A stretch of 44,136 nt of DNA from Streptomyces sporangiiformans (GTDB lineage: Bacteria > Actinomycetota > Actinomycetes > Streptomycetales > Streptomycetaceae), in the NCBI RefSeq assembly GCF_005768555.2, contig NZ_VCHX02000339.1, positions 1 to 44,136 on the forward strand, written 5' to 3'. Both the position numbers and the translations under genes were made by a program. This document shows, in pieces, positions 32,699 through 38,902 of this stretch (its first letter is position 1; every line of letters begins with the position of its first letter). A model generated the notes under the pieces. The model did no database searches, was not told where the DNA came from, and saw nothing but the letters and a program-made list of their open reading frames with translations.

Positions 32699-32838
32699 TG
32701 TCCAGGTGCGAAGGCAGGACCTACTTCCACTGATAATGGGGCGGCCGCGGGTTCGAGTCCCGCCACCGGCACAACGCGCCGGTGTAGCTCAGGGGTTAGA
32801 GCACCTACGTCGGTTCCGCCGGCCTTGAACTCTGGACA
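32699..32838 (+). ncRNA. Y-RNA-like RNA, unit 1 (YrlA-type, with permuted tRNA-like domain)
   Basis: About 140 nt. Closing stem TGTCCAG (32699-32705) with CTGGACA (32832-32838). An internal loop, GTGCGAA against a strand with CTTGAACT, is followed by an inner stem, GGC-a-GGACC with GG-t-TCC-GCC. Inside lies a tRNA-like domain in permuted order: T stem GCGGG/CCCGC (32747-32763) with loop TTCGAGT; acceptor strands CACCGGC (32764-32770) and GCCGGTG (32778-32784), 7 bp perfect, joined by ACAACGC; then TA as at tRNA positions 8-9, and D stem GCTC/GAGC with loop AGGGGTTA. There is no anticodon arm. It lies upstream of a Ro60 gene, as bacterial Y RNAs do. Confidence 0.82.
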
Positions 32839-32849
32839 CCACAACTTCA

Positions 32850-32927
32850 CGCACCTCCCGGTGCGCTGGCTGCGGCTACTTCTTTGGGTGAAACTATGCC
32901 GCCGCCGACTTGATCTCGGGAGGCGCG
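32850..32927 (+). ncRNA. Y-RNA-like RNA, unit 2 (short form without tRNA-like domain)
   Basis: About 78 nt. Closing stem CGC-A-CCTCCCG (32850-32860) pairs with CGGGAGG-C-GCG (32917-32927). Internal loop strands GTGCGCT and GACTTGATCT; inner stem GGC-T-GCGGC (32868-32876) with GCCGC-C-GCC (32898-32906), including a T-C mismatch also seen in unit 3. The apical loop starts TACTTCT, as in units 1 and 3, but has only 21 nt and no T or D arm. It is thus a bare Ro-binding-type stem-loop, a natural paralogue or deletion derivative of its neighbours. Confidence 0.68.
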
Positions 32928-32936
32928 ACATATGGT

Positions 32937-33078
32937 GTGCGCCCGGTGTGCAGGCTGCGGTTACTTCTCTGGATCAGACGGTTGCGGGTTCGAGTCCCGT
33001 CATCGACTTCGGGTCGGTGTAGCTCAATTGGTAGAGCTTCTGGCTAAGTCCGTCGCCGACCCCTGATCTCGGGCACGC
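32937..33078 (+). ncRNA. Y-RNA-like RNA, unit 3 (YrlA-type, with permuted tRNA-like domain)
   Basis: About 142 nt. Closing stem GTGCGCCCG (32937-32945) with CGGGCACGC (33070-33078), one mismatch. Internal loop GTGTGCA against GACCCCTGATCT. Inner stem GGC-T-GCGG (32953-32960) with CCGT-C-GCC (33050-33057). Permuted tRNA-like domain: T stem GCGGG/CCCGT (32984-33000) with loop TTCGAGT; acceptor strands CATCGAC (33001-33007) and GTCGGTG (33013-33019) joined by TTCGG; TA; D stem GCTC/GAGC with loop AATTGGTA containing the GG that docks with the T loop in real tRNAs. A TTTT follows the closing stem at 33083. It ends about 50 bases before the Ro60 gene. Confidence 0.82.
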
Positions 33079-33093
33079 TCCATTTTCGCGGCT

Positions 33094-33120
33094 CCCCCAG
33101 AAAATCGATGAATTCGGGGG
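33094..33120 (+). promoter_or_regulatory. Stem that would sequester the Ro60 gene ribosome binding site
   Basis: CCCCC (33094-33098) can pair with GGGGG (33116-33120), which is the ribosome binding site seven bases before the ATG at 33128, with a 17-base AT-rich loop. This could throttle translation of the TROVE protein. The stem is only 5 bp, so evidence is modest. Confidence 0.45.
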
Positions 33121-33127
33121 AATTCTC

Positions 33128-34711
33128 ATGGCGCGTTTTAACACCAAGTCCGTCAAGGCGCAGCCCACTTCGCGCGTGACGTCGACCGGGCGCGTGCTGC
33201 GCACGTATCAGGGCGGCCGCGGCCAGGAGCGCGACGCACGATCGGAGCTCTTCCTGCTGGCTCTCGCCAACTTCGTTTCGCAGAAGACCTTCTACGAGAC
33301 CGGTGCCGATCGCGACGACCGGTTCTCCGCGCTCGTACGCAAGCTCGCTGTCGAGGACCCGGTGTGGACCGCGGGTCTGCTCGGCTGGCTGCGTGGCGAG
33401 GGCAACCTGCGGACCGCCTCGATCGTGGGCGCCGCCGACTACGTGAAGGCGCGCCTCGACGCGGGCGCGACGGACGGACCCGCGAACCGGCAGGTCATCG
33501 CCTCCGTACTGCGGCGCCCCGACGAGCCCGGTGAGCTGCTGGCGTACTGGACCTCGACGTACGGCCGCGCCATTCCCAAGCCCGTGAAGCGGGGCGTCGC
33601 CGACGCCGTGCGCCGGCTCTACAGCGCCAAGTCGCTGCTGAAGTACGACACCGCGTCCAAGGGCTACCGCTTCGGCGACATCCTCAACCTCGTGCACGCG
33701 GCGCCGGACCCGGACAAGCCGTGGCAGGGGGACCTGTTCCAGTACGCCCTCGACCGGCGGCACAACCCGGACACGGCCGTCGTGCCCAAGTCGCTGCCCG
33801 TCCTCACGGCCCACCGTGACCTGATGGCCCTGCGGCCCGCCAAGCGGCGCAAGGTCGTGACCGGAGCGCACGGCGCACAGCGCCTTGCGGACGCGGGAAT
33901 GACCTGGGAGGCGCTGGCCGGCTGGCTGCAGGGGCCGATGGACAAAGCGGCCTGGGAGGCCGTGATCCCGTCCATGGGCGCCATGGCGCTGGGTCGTAAC
34001 CTGCGGAACTTCGACGAGGCGGGTGTCTCGGACGAGGTGGCGGCCCAGGTCGCCGCGAAGATCAGCGACCCGGCGGAGGTCGCGCGCTCGCGGCAGTTCC
34101 CGTTCCGCTACCTCGCCGCCTACCAGCACGCTCCCTCGCTGCGCTGGTCGTACCCGCTGGAGCAGGCGCTCGGCCACTCGCTGGCCAACGTGCCGGCGCT
34201 GCCCGGACGGACGCTGGTGCTCGTCGACCGCTCGGGCTCGATGTTCTACTCGCGGCTGTCCGACCGCTCGGAGCTGACCCGGGCGGACGCCGCGGCGATC
34301 TTCGGTACGGCGCTCGCGCTGCGGGCGGCCGACGCGGACCTCGTCGAGTTCGGTACGACGAGCGACCGCGTGCGGTTCCGCAAGGGCGAGTCGGTGCTGA
34401 AGGTGCTCGAGCGGTTCGGTGACCTCGGCGGTACCAACACCAGCGAGGCGGTGCGCCGCCACTACAGGAAGCACGACCGGGTGCTGATCGTCACGGACGA
34501 GCAGTACGCGTACAGCCACCAGGGCGACCCGACCGAGCAGGTCCCGGCACAGGTGCCGGTCTACACCTGGAACCTGGCCGGCTACCGGGCGGGCCACGGC
34601 CCGTCGGGGCAGGGAAACCGCCACACCTTCGGCGGCCTCTCGGACGCGGCTTTCCGGATGGTCCCGCTGCTGGAGGCCGCGCGGGACGCGGACTGGCCGT
34701 GGGCCGTGTGA
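33128..34711 (+). CDS. rsr: Ro60 orthologue (TROVE domain plus von Willebrand A domain), Rsr
   Basis: 527 residues. TROVE domain (about residues 15-360): YQGGRGQERDARSELFLLALANF, EDPVWTAGLLGWLRGEGNLR, FGDILNLVHAAPDPD and SRQFPFRYLAAYQ, a ring of helical repeats that in Ro60 binds Y RNA on the outside and misfolded RNA ends in the hole. A von Willebrand A domain follows, with an intact metal site: D367-R-S-G-S371, T436 in GGTNTSEA and D457 in VTDEQ. Bacterial Ro works with Y RNA and exoribonucleases such as PNPase in RNA decay and stress survival. It is preceded by three Y-RNA-like units. No rtcB ligase is adjacent. Confidence 0.95.
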   Translation: MARFNTKSVKAQPTSRVTSTGRVLRTYQGGRGQERDARSELFLLALANFVSQKTFYETGADRDDRFSALVRKLAVEDPVWTAGLLGWLRGEGNLRTASIVGAADYVKARLDAGATDGPANRQVIASVLRRPDEPGELLAYWTSTYGRAIPKPVKRGVADAVRRLYSAKSLLKYDTASKGYRFGDILNLVHAAPDPDKPWQGDLFQYALDRRHNPDTAVVPKSLPVLTAHRDLMALRPAKRRKVVTGAHGAQRLADAGMTWEALAGWLQGPMDKAAWEAVIPSMGAMALGRNLRNFDEAGVSDEVAAQVAAKISDPAEVARSRQFPFRYLAAYQHAPSLRWSYPLEQALGHSLANVPALPGRTLVLVDRSGSMFYSRLSDRSELTRADAAAIFGTALALRAADADLVEFGTTSDRVRFRKGESVLKVLERFGDLGGTNTSEAVRRHYRKHDRVLIVTDEQYAYSHQGDPTEQVPAQVPVYTWNLAGYRAGHGPSGQGNRHTFGGLSDAAFRMVPLLEAARDADWPWAV

Positions 34712-34733
34712 GGACGGGGGACGACGGGGGGTG

Positions 34734-34765
34734 ACTGTGGCCCGCACTTTGGTGCGGGCCACAGT
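34734..34765. terminator. Terminator hairpin after the Ro60 gene
   Basis: A 14-bp perfect stem ACTGTGGCCCGCAC and its complement around TTTG, 23 bases after the stop and upstream of the end of a convergent gene. Confidence 0.82.
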
Positions 34766-34858
34766 ACGTGCTCGGGCGGGGAGCCCGAGAAGGCATCTCG
34801 GCGTGGTCTCCGGAGAGCAACTGTGCGAGGCGTGCACCTGATGGCTCTTCGCGCGAGG

Positions 34859-35290
34859 TCATTGTTGTACGTCGCTGTGGAGCGTGAACCAGACCGTCTT
34901 GCCGATGCCGCCGGTACGAGGTTCCGCGCCCCACTCGTCCGCCAGCGTCGCCACCAGGGGCAGGCCCCGGCCGGACTCGTCGGCCGGTGTTGCCTCCCGG
35001 AGCGTCGGCAGCGTGTCGTTGGTGTCCGCCACGGACACGCGGAGACGGCCGGCGTCCAGGACGCAGCGGGTCCGGATCTCGTGGCCGGAGGCGACCGTCG
35101 CGTGGCGGTACGCGTTCGTCATCAGCTCGCTGAGCAGGAGTACGGCCGTTTCCGCCATCTCGTCCGGGAGCTTCCATGCGGTGGCCTGTTCGCGGAGGAG
35201 GGCGCGGGCCCGGCCGACGCTGCGGGCGTGGCGGGGCAGGTGCCATTCGACGTCTTCGATGAGCCCGGCGTCGTCGCGGTTCTTGGGCAT
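34859..35290 (-). CDS. ATP-binding protein, anti-sigma-like histidine kinase fold (RsbW/SpoIIAB type)
   Basis: 143 residues, a stand-alone HATPase_c domain. The N box is LLLSELMTNAYRHA, the G1 box VSVADTNDTLPT and the G2 box ESGRGLPLVATLADEWG, so ATP binding is expected. Without a dimerisation or sensor domain it resembles the many Streptomyces RsbW-like proteins that bind sigma factors or anti-anti-sigma partners. AAGGAA lies before the ATG. It is divergent from an XRE-DUF5753 gene followed by DUF397; this trio is typical of WhiJ/AbaA-like developmental loci. Confidence 0.87.
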   Translation of the reverse strand: MPKNRDDAGLIEDVEWHLPRHARSVGRARALLREQATAWKLPDEMAETAVLLLSELMTNAYRHATVASGHEIRTRCVLDAGRLRVSVADTNDTLPTLREATPADESGRGLPLVATLADEWGAEPRTGGIGKTVWFTLHSDVQQ

Positions 35291-35378
35291 GCGTGCGCTG
35301 TTCCTTGCGTGTGATTCTCCGTCATTTGCGGTGATCAGGCTGGTGCTTGGTGCGTAGCCTCGGGGAGTGGCGGAGTGG

Positions 35379-35405
35379 GTACACAGCGTGCTTGTACACG
35401 GTGTG
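35379..35405 (+). promoter_or_regulatory. Direct repeats upstream of the XRE regulator
   Basis: GTACACAGCGTG (35379-35390) and GTACACGGTGTG (35394-35405) are 12-bp direct repeats (10 of 12 identical) with a 15-bp period, ending 22 bases before the start codon of the XRE gene. They are a plausible operator for the XRE protein itself. Confidence 0.55.
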
Positions 35406-35427
35406 GCAGCGGGAGGCGGGTGGGTGC

Positions 35428-36246
35428 ATGGCTTCCGGGGAGTCGCAGCAGGCGCAGCAGAACTGGCGGTACTGCGGTGGGCAGATCAAGTTGTGGCGGG
35501 AGGAGGCGGGGGTCAGCCGGCAGCAGTTGGCGAGTGAAGCCGGCTACGACTTTGAGTACGTCAAGTCGATGGAGTGCGGGAGGCGTAGGTCGACGCTGCG
35601 GCTGTTGCAGGTTGAGGATCAACTGTGCCGAGCACGGGGCAAGTTGGTGGCCGCGCACGAGTTTCTGAAGCCTGAGTCGTTTCCTCAGCGGACGCAGCAG
35701 TACGTGCTGGTGGAGTCAGAGGCGATCACGGTGCAGTGGTACGAGACGATGCTGATTCCGGGGCTGCTGCAGACGGCGGAGTACGCACGGGAGTTGATCA
35801 GCAACGACTGCCCGCCGCTTGATGAGGAAACGGTGGCGGAGCGGGTCGCCGCGAGGCTCAAGCGACAGGAGAAGCTGACCCGCAAGCCACTCGCGCTCTT
35901 CAGCTTCGTCCTCCATGAGGCCGCACTACGTGGCGTAGTCGGCGACGAAGGGGTGATGCCCAGGCAGCTTGAGCACCTGTTGGAGGTGGGGCAGCAGCGC
36001 AACGTCTCTATCCAGGTGCTGCCGTTCAAGTCTGCCCCAGCGGCTGCACTCAGCGGGCCGATCGTACTGGTGGAGACCGCCGACCACGAGCAGTACGCAT
36101 TCGCCGACGGCCAAGAGACGGGTGCGCTGTACGGCAGCGGGGACAAGCTCAGCATTCTCACTCAGCGGCATGGCATGATCCGCATGCAGGCGCTTAGCGT
36201 TGAAGAGTCTGCCCGGTTCATCAGGAAGTTGGCGGAGGAGCTATGA
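35428..36246 (+). CDS. XRE-family regulator with DUF5753 domain (WhiJ-like)
   Basis: 272 residues. The helix-turn-helix is GGQIKLWREEAGVSRQQLASEAGYDFEYVKSMECGRR. The large C-terminal DUF5753 region contains IPGLLQTAEYARELI, RLKRQEKL and the late DKLSILTQRHGMIRMQALSVEESARFIRKL. This composition is the Streptomyces-specific class represented by WhiJ, encoded with small DUF397 proteins and anti-sigma-like ATPases, and linked to timing of development or antibiotic production. ATG 35428 is chosen, with GGGAGG upstream. The stop overlaps the DUF397 gene (ATGA). Confidence 0.9.
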   Translation: MASGESQQAQQNWRYCGGQIKLWREEAGVSRQQLASEAGYDFEYVKSMECGRRRSTLRLLQVEDQLCRARGKLVAAHEFLKPESFPQRTQQYVLVESEAITVQWYETMLIPGLLQTAEYARELISNDCPPLDEETVAERVAARLKRQEKLTRKPLALFSFVLHEAALRGVVGDEGVMPRQLEHLLEVGQQRNVSIQVLPFKSAPAAALSGPIVLVETADHEQYAFADGQETGALYGSGDKLSILTQRHGMIRMQALSVEESARFIRKLAEEL

Positions 36247-36446
36247 GCGCCGAGCTGTCGTGGTTCAAGTCCAGCTACAGCGATTCGTCGGGCAGCGCCT
36301 GCCTCGAAGTCGCTTGCCGTCGACGCGACTCCAGCCCTCACACCATCCACATCCGCGACTCGAAGCTCGGCCCTGGGAGCCCCCGCTTTGCCGTCCCCGC
36401 CGACGCCTGGGCCGTCTTCGTCGCGTACGCCTCCCGCGAGGCCTGA
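36243..36446 (+). CDS. DUF397-domain small protein
   Basis: 67 residues, one DUF397 domain: LSWFKSSYSDSSGSACLEVA, then IHIRDSKLGPGSPRFAVPADAWAVFVAYA, the classic W-x-KSSYS and VRDSK motifs. The family almost always sits directly after an XRE-DUF5753 gene, as here with a four-base overlap, and is believed to modulate that regulator; some such pairs resemble toxin-antitoxin systems. The start overlaps the stop of the regulator. About 150 bases without features follow. Confidence 0.92.
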   Translation: MSAELSWFKSSYSDSSGSACLEVACRRRDSSPHTIHIRDSKLGPGSPRFAVPADAWAVFVAYASREA

Positions 36447-36600
36447 GCTCCGGCCGAGCCCGAAGTCGCCCCCGGCGATGACACTTCAGGCCGAACTGTC
36501 ATCGCCGTACGAGAACCCCAGGAACGGAACTCGGTGAGGACTTGGCCCCGCAGCGCGAGCCACTGGTGTCGGCGCACTGGATCGGACAAGCTGCGGGCCC

Positions 36601-37080
36601 ATGGACTGGATGCCCCTGCTTTCCACACTGTCCGGCGCCGTCATCGGCATCACAGCCACTCTGATCGCCGATCGCAACCGGTGGCAGCGGGAGGAGGTCA
36701 GGCACGCGCTGGAAGCACGGCGCGAGGTTTACACCGAGTTCGTTTCCGCCCTCAAAGCCGCAGGTGAAGAGATACGGGCCGTCGCCTTGGGCGATCACAT
36801 GTCAGAGTCGGCGCGTGACTCGGCCGTGCGGGAAGCCGTCCGTGGCACTGGCATCTACACAGCAAGTGAACGCCTCTGGCTCGTGGGCCCGCCGCAGGTG
36901 GTGGCGGCAGGGAACGAGGCGTTCCACAGCCTGCGCGCGATACGCGACGCATACGCCCAGGGGGTGGCTGTCGGTTCCGCCGAGGAAGCTCCGCTGATAG
37001 CGCAGCGGCGTACGGCCATGGCTCAGATGCGTCGCGTCATGCGTGAGGACCTGGGCGTCGGGCCCCTCGGGATCGAGTGA
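36601..37080 (+). CDS. Hypothetical membrane-anchored protein
   Basis: 159 residues. One N-terminal hydrophobic segment (PLLSTLSGAVIGITATLIA) is followed directly by a basic helix DRNRWQREEVRHALEARREVYTEFVSAL and a helical cytosolic domain. This is a common layout in Streptomyces for single-pass proteins with an N-terminal anchor. I do not recognise a family with a defined role. No clear ribosome binding site is seen. Codon use fits. It stands between the DUF397 gene and a GntR regulator. Confidence 0.65.
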   Translation: MDWMPLLSTLSGAVIGITATLIADRNRWQREEVRHALEARREVYTEFVSALKAAGEEIRAVALGDHMSESARDSAVREAVRGTGIYTASERLWLVGPPQVVAAGNEAFHSLRAIRDAYAQGVAVGSAEEAPLIAQRRTAMAQMRRVMREDLGVGPLGIE

Positions 37081-37128
37081 TCGCGCGGGCCGCCGTCGTT
37101 CCGCAATGCGGCCTTGTGTGTGCCCACG

Positions 37129-37149
37129 ATTGACATCTAACATTTCAAT
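37129..37149. promoter_or_regulatory. Operator candidate for the GntR regulator
   Basis: ATTGA-N11-TCAAT, with inner AT/AT pairs, forms a 21-bp imperfect palindrome in an AT-rich patch immediately before the gntR-type gene. The contrast with the surrounding GC-rich sequence and its position suggest an autoregulatory site that would also control acdS. Confidence 0.55.
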
Positions 37150-37169
37150 TCGTGGAGGCCATACGACCC

Positions 37170-37814
37170 GTGCGCCGCACCCTGCTCAGGGACCGCGCCT
37201 ACGAAGCGATCCGGGACGCCATCGTGGCCGGGGAGATCGAGCCCGGTGCGGTGGTGCGGGATGCCGAGCTCGCGGAGCGGCTCGGGCTGTCCCGGGCCCC
37301 CGTGCGCGAGGCCTTCTCCCGGCTCGTGGACGAGGGGCTGCTGGAGAGCAAGCCGCAGAGCTACACACGAGTGACCCCTGTCGTGGCCTCCGACGTGCGG
37401 GACGCGGCGGCCGTGGTCGGCGCCATGCACGAACTGGCGACGCGGGTCGCCGTGCCCCGGCTGTTCGCCGCGGACGTCGAGGCGATGCGCGCGGCCAACG
37501 AGCGGTTCACGGAGGCCGTTCGGGCGGGCGACGTGGACACCGCACTGCGCGCCGACGACGAACTGCACGACGTGCTCGTCCGCGTCAGCCGCAACCGCGC
37601 GGCCGCCGCCACCATCACCCGCTACACCCCGCTCATCCGCCGGCTGGAGCGACGGCGCTTCGGTGAGGGCGGCAACTGCCGTTCGGCCGGGCTGCACGAG
37701 CGGCTGATCGAGGCCTGCGCGGCCGGTGACGTGGACGAGGCGGTCCGCGTCACCGCGGAGATCTGGCGCAGCCTGGCCGACATGGACGCGCTCGCCGACG
37801 AAGAGGCCCACTGA
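37170..37814 (+). CDS. GntR-family regulator, FadR subfamily
   Basis: About 214 residues. The winged helix LLRDRAYEAIRDAIVAGEIEPGAVVRDAELAERLGLSRAPVREAFSRLVDEGLLE is the GntR DNA-binding domain. The C-terminal all-helical FCD domain has Asp/His ligand positions in DDELHDVLVR and SAGLHERLIEA, which often hold a metal and bind small carboxylates. It is 16 bases upstream of ACC deaminase, so it probably controls that gene in response to an amino-acid-like ligand. The start is either GTG 37170 or GTG 37152; GGAGG lies between them and favours 37170. Confidence 0.88.
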   Translation: MRRTLLRDRAYEAIRDAIVAGEIEPGAVVRDAELAERLGLSRAPVREAFSRLVDEGLLESKPQSYTRVTPVVASDVRDAAAVVGAMHELATRVAVPRLFAADVEAMRAANERFTEAVRAGDVDTALRADDELHDVLVRVSRNRAAAATITRYTPLIRRLERRRFGEGGNCRSAGLHERLIEACAAGDVDEAVRVTAEIWRSLADMDALADEEAH

Positions 37815-37830
37815 CTCAGGGAGGACTCCC

Positions 37831-38847
37831 ATGTCCCTTTCTTCCTACGAGCGTTACCCCCTCCTCTTCGGGCCGTCGCCCGTGCACCCGCTGGAGCGGC
37901 TCACCGAGCACCTCGGCGGTGCCTCCCTGTGGGCCAAGCGCGAGGACTGCAACTCCGGTATCGCGTACGGCGGGAACAAGACCCGCAAGCTGGAGTACCT
38001 GGTCGCCGACGCGCTTGCGCAGGGCTGCGACACGCTGGTCTCGATCGGCGGGGTGCAGTCCAACCACACCCGCCAGGTCGCGGCCTGCGCCGCCCGCGCC
38101 GGGCTCAAGTGCGTGCTGGTACAGGAGAGTTGGGTGGAGTGGCCCGACGCCGTGTACGACAAGGTGGGCAACATCCTGATCAGCCGGCTGGCCGGTGCCG
38201 ACGTCCGCCTCGTACGGGCCGGCTTCGGGATCGGCTTCAAGGAGAGCTGGGAACAGGCGCTCCGGGAGGTCGAGGAGACGGGCGGCAAGCCGTACGCCAT
38301 TCCGGCCGGCGCCTCCGACCACCGTCTCGGCGGGCTCGGATTCGCCGGGTGGGCTTACGAAGTCGCGGAGCAGGAACGCGAGTTGGGCGTCTTCTTCGAC
38401 ACGGTCGTGGTGTGTTCCGTGACCGGCTCGACCCAGGCGGGCATGGTCGCCGGTTTCGCCGCCTTGGAGGAGGCGGGCGGACGCCCCCGGCGGGTGCTGG
38501 GCATCGACGCCTCGGCTGCGCCCGGCCGCACCCGCGAGCAGATCGCCCGGATCGCCCACCGCACCGGCCAACTCATCGGCGTACGCAAGGAGCTGACCGA
38601 GGCGGAGGTCGAGCTGGACGAGCGGTACCACGCGGGCACGTACGGCGTCCCGGACGAGACGACCCTCGACGCGATGCGCCTCGCGGCCCGCACCGAGGGC
38701 ATGGTCACCGATCCCGTGTACGAGGGGAAGTCGATGGCCGGGATGATCGACCTGGTGGCGCGCGGCGAGATCGGCAGGGACTCCACCGTGCTCTACGCCC
38801 ACCTGGGCGGACAGCCCGCGCTCAACGCGTACAGCGCGCTGGTCTAG
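37831..38847 (+). CDS. acdS: 1-aminocyclopropane-1-carboxylate (ACC) deaminase
   Basis: 338 residues, a PLP enzyme that splits ACC, the ethylene precursor of plants, into 2-oxobutyrate and ammonia. FGPSPVHPLERLTEHLGG, AKREDCNSGIAYGGNKTRKLEYL (PLP Lys50), QSNHTRQVAA (nucleophilic Ser) and VVCSVTGSTQAGMV are all present. VYEGKSM and AHLGGQPALN preserve the Glu and Leu positions that separate true ACC deaminase from D-cysteine desulfhydrase. GGGAGGACTCCC precedes the ATG. It forms a unit with the GntR regulator, and suggests contact with plants or use of ACC as a nitrogen source. Confidence 0.94.
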   Translation: MSLSSYERYPLLFGPSPVHPLERLTEHLGGASLWAKREDCNSGIAYGGNKTRKLEYLVADALAQGCDTLVSIGGVQSNHTRQVAACAARAGLKCVLVQESWVEWPDAVYDKVGNILISRLAGADVRLVRAGFGIGFKESWEQALREVEETGGKPYAIPAGASDHRLGGLGFAGWAYEVAEQERELGVFFDTVVVCSVTGSTQAGMVAGFAALEEAGGRPRRVLGIDASAAPGRTREQIARIAHRTGQLIGVRKELTEAEVELDERYHAGTYGVPDETTLDAMRLAARTEGMVTDPVYEGKSMAGMIDLVARGEIGRDSTVLYAHLGGQPALNAYSALV

Positions 38848-38902
38848 AACGGGTGGGTCCACCCGGCACCCCGTGCCGCGGTGGCCGGATACAGTGCACA
38901 GC

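Noticed and set aside
32747..32802. Ordinary tRNA gene(s): GCGGGTTCGAGTCCCGC and GTAGCTCAGGGGTTAGAGC look like tRNA halves.
   Set aside because: The 3' half comes before the 5' half, there is no anticodon arm, and the two acceptor strands pair perfectly across a 7-base loop. The same arrangement recurs in unit 3, so these are permuted tRNA-like domains rather than broken tRNA genes.
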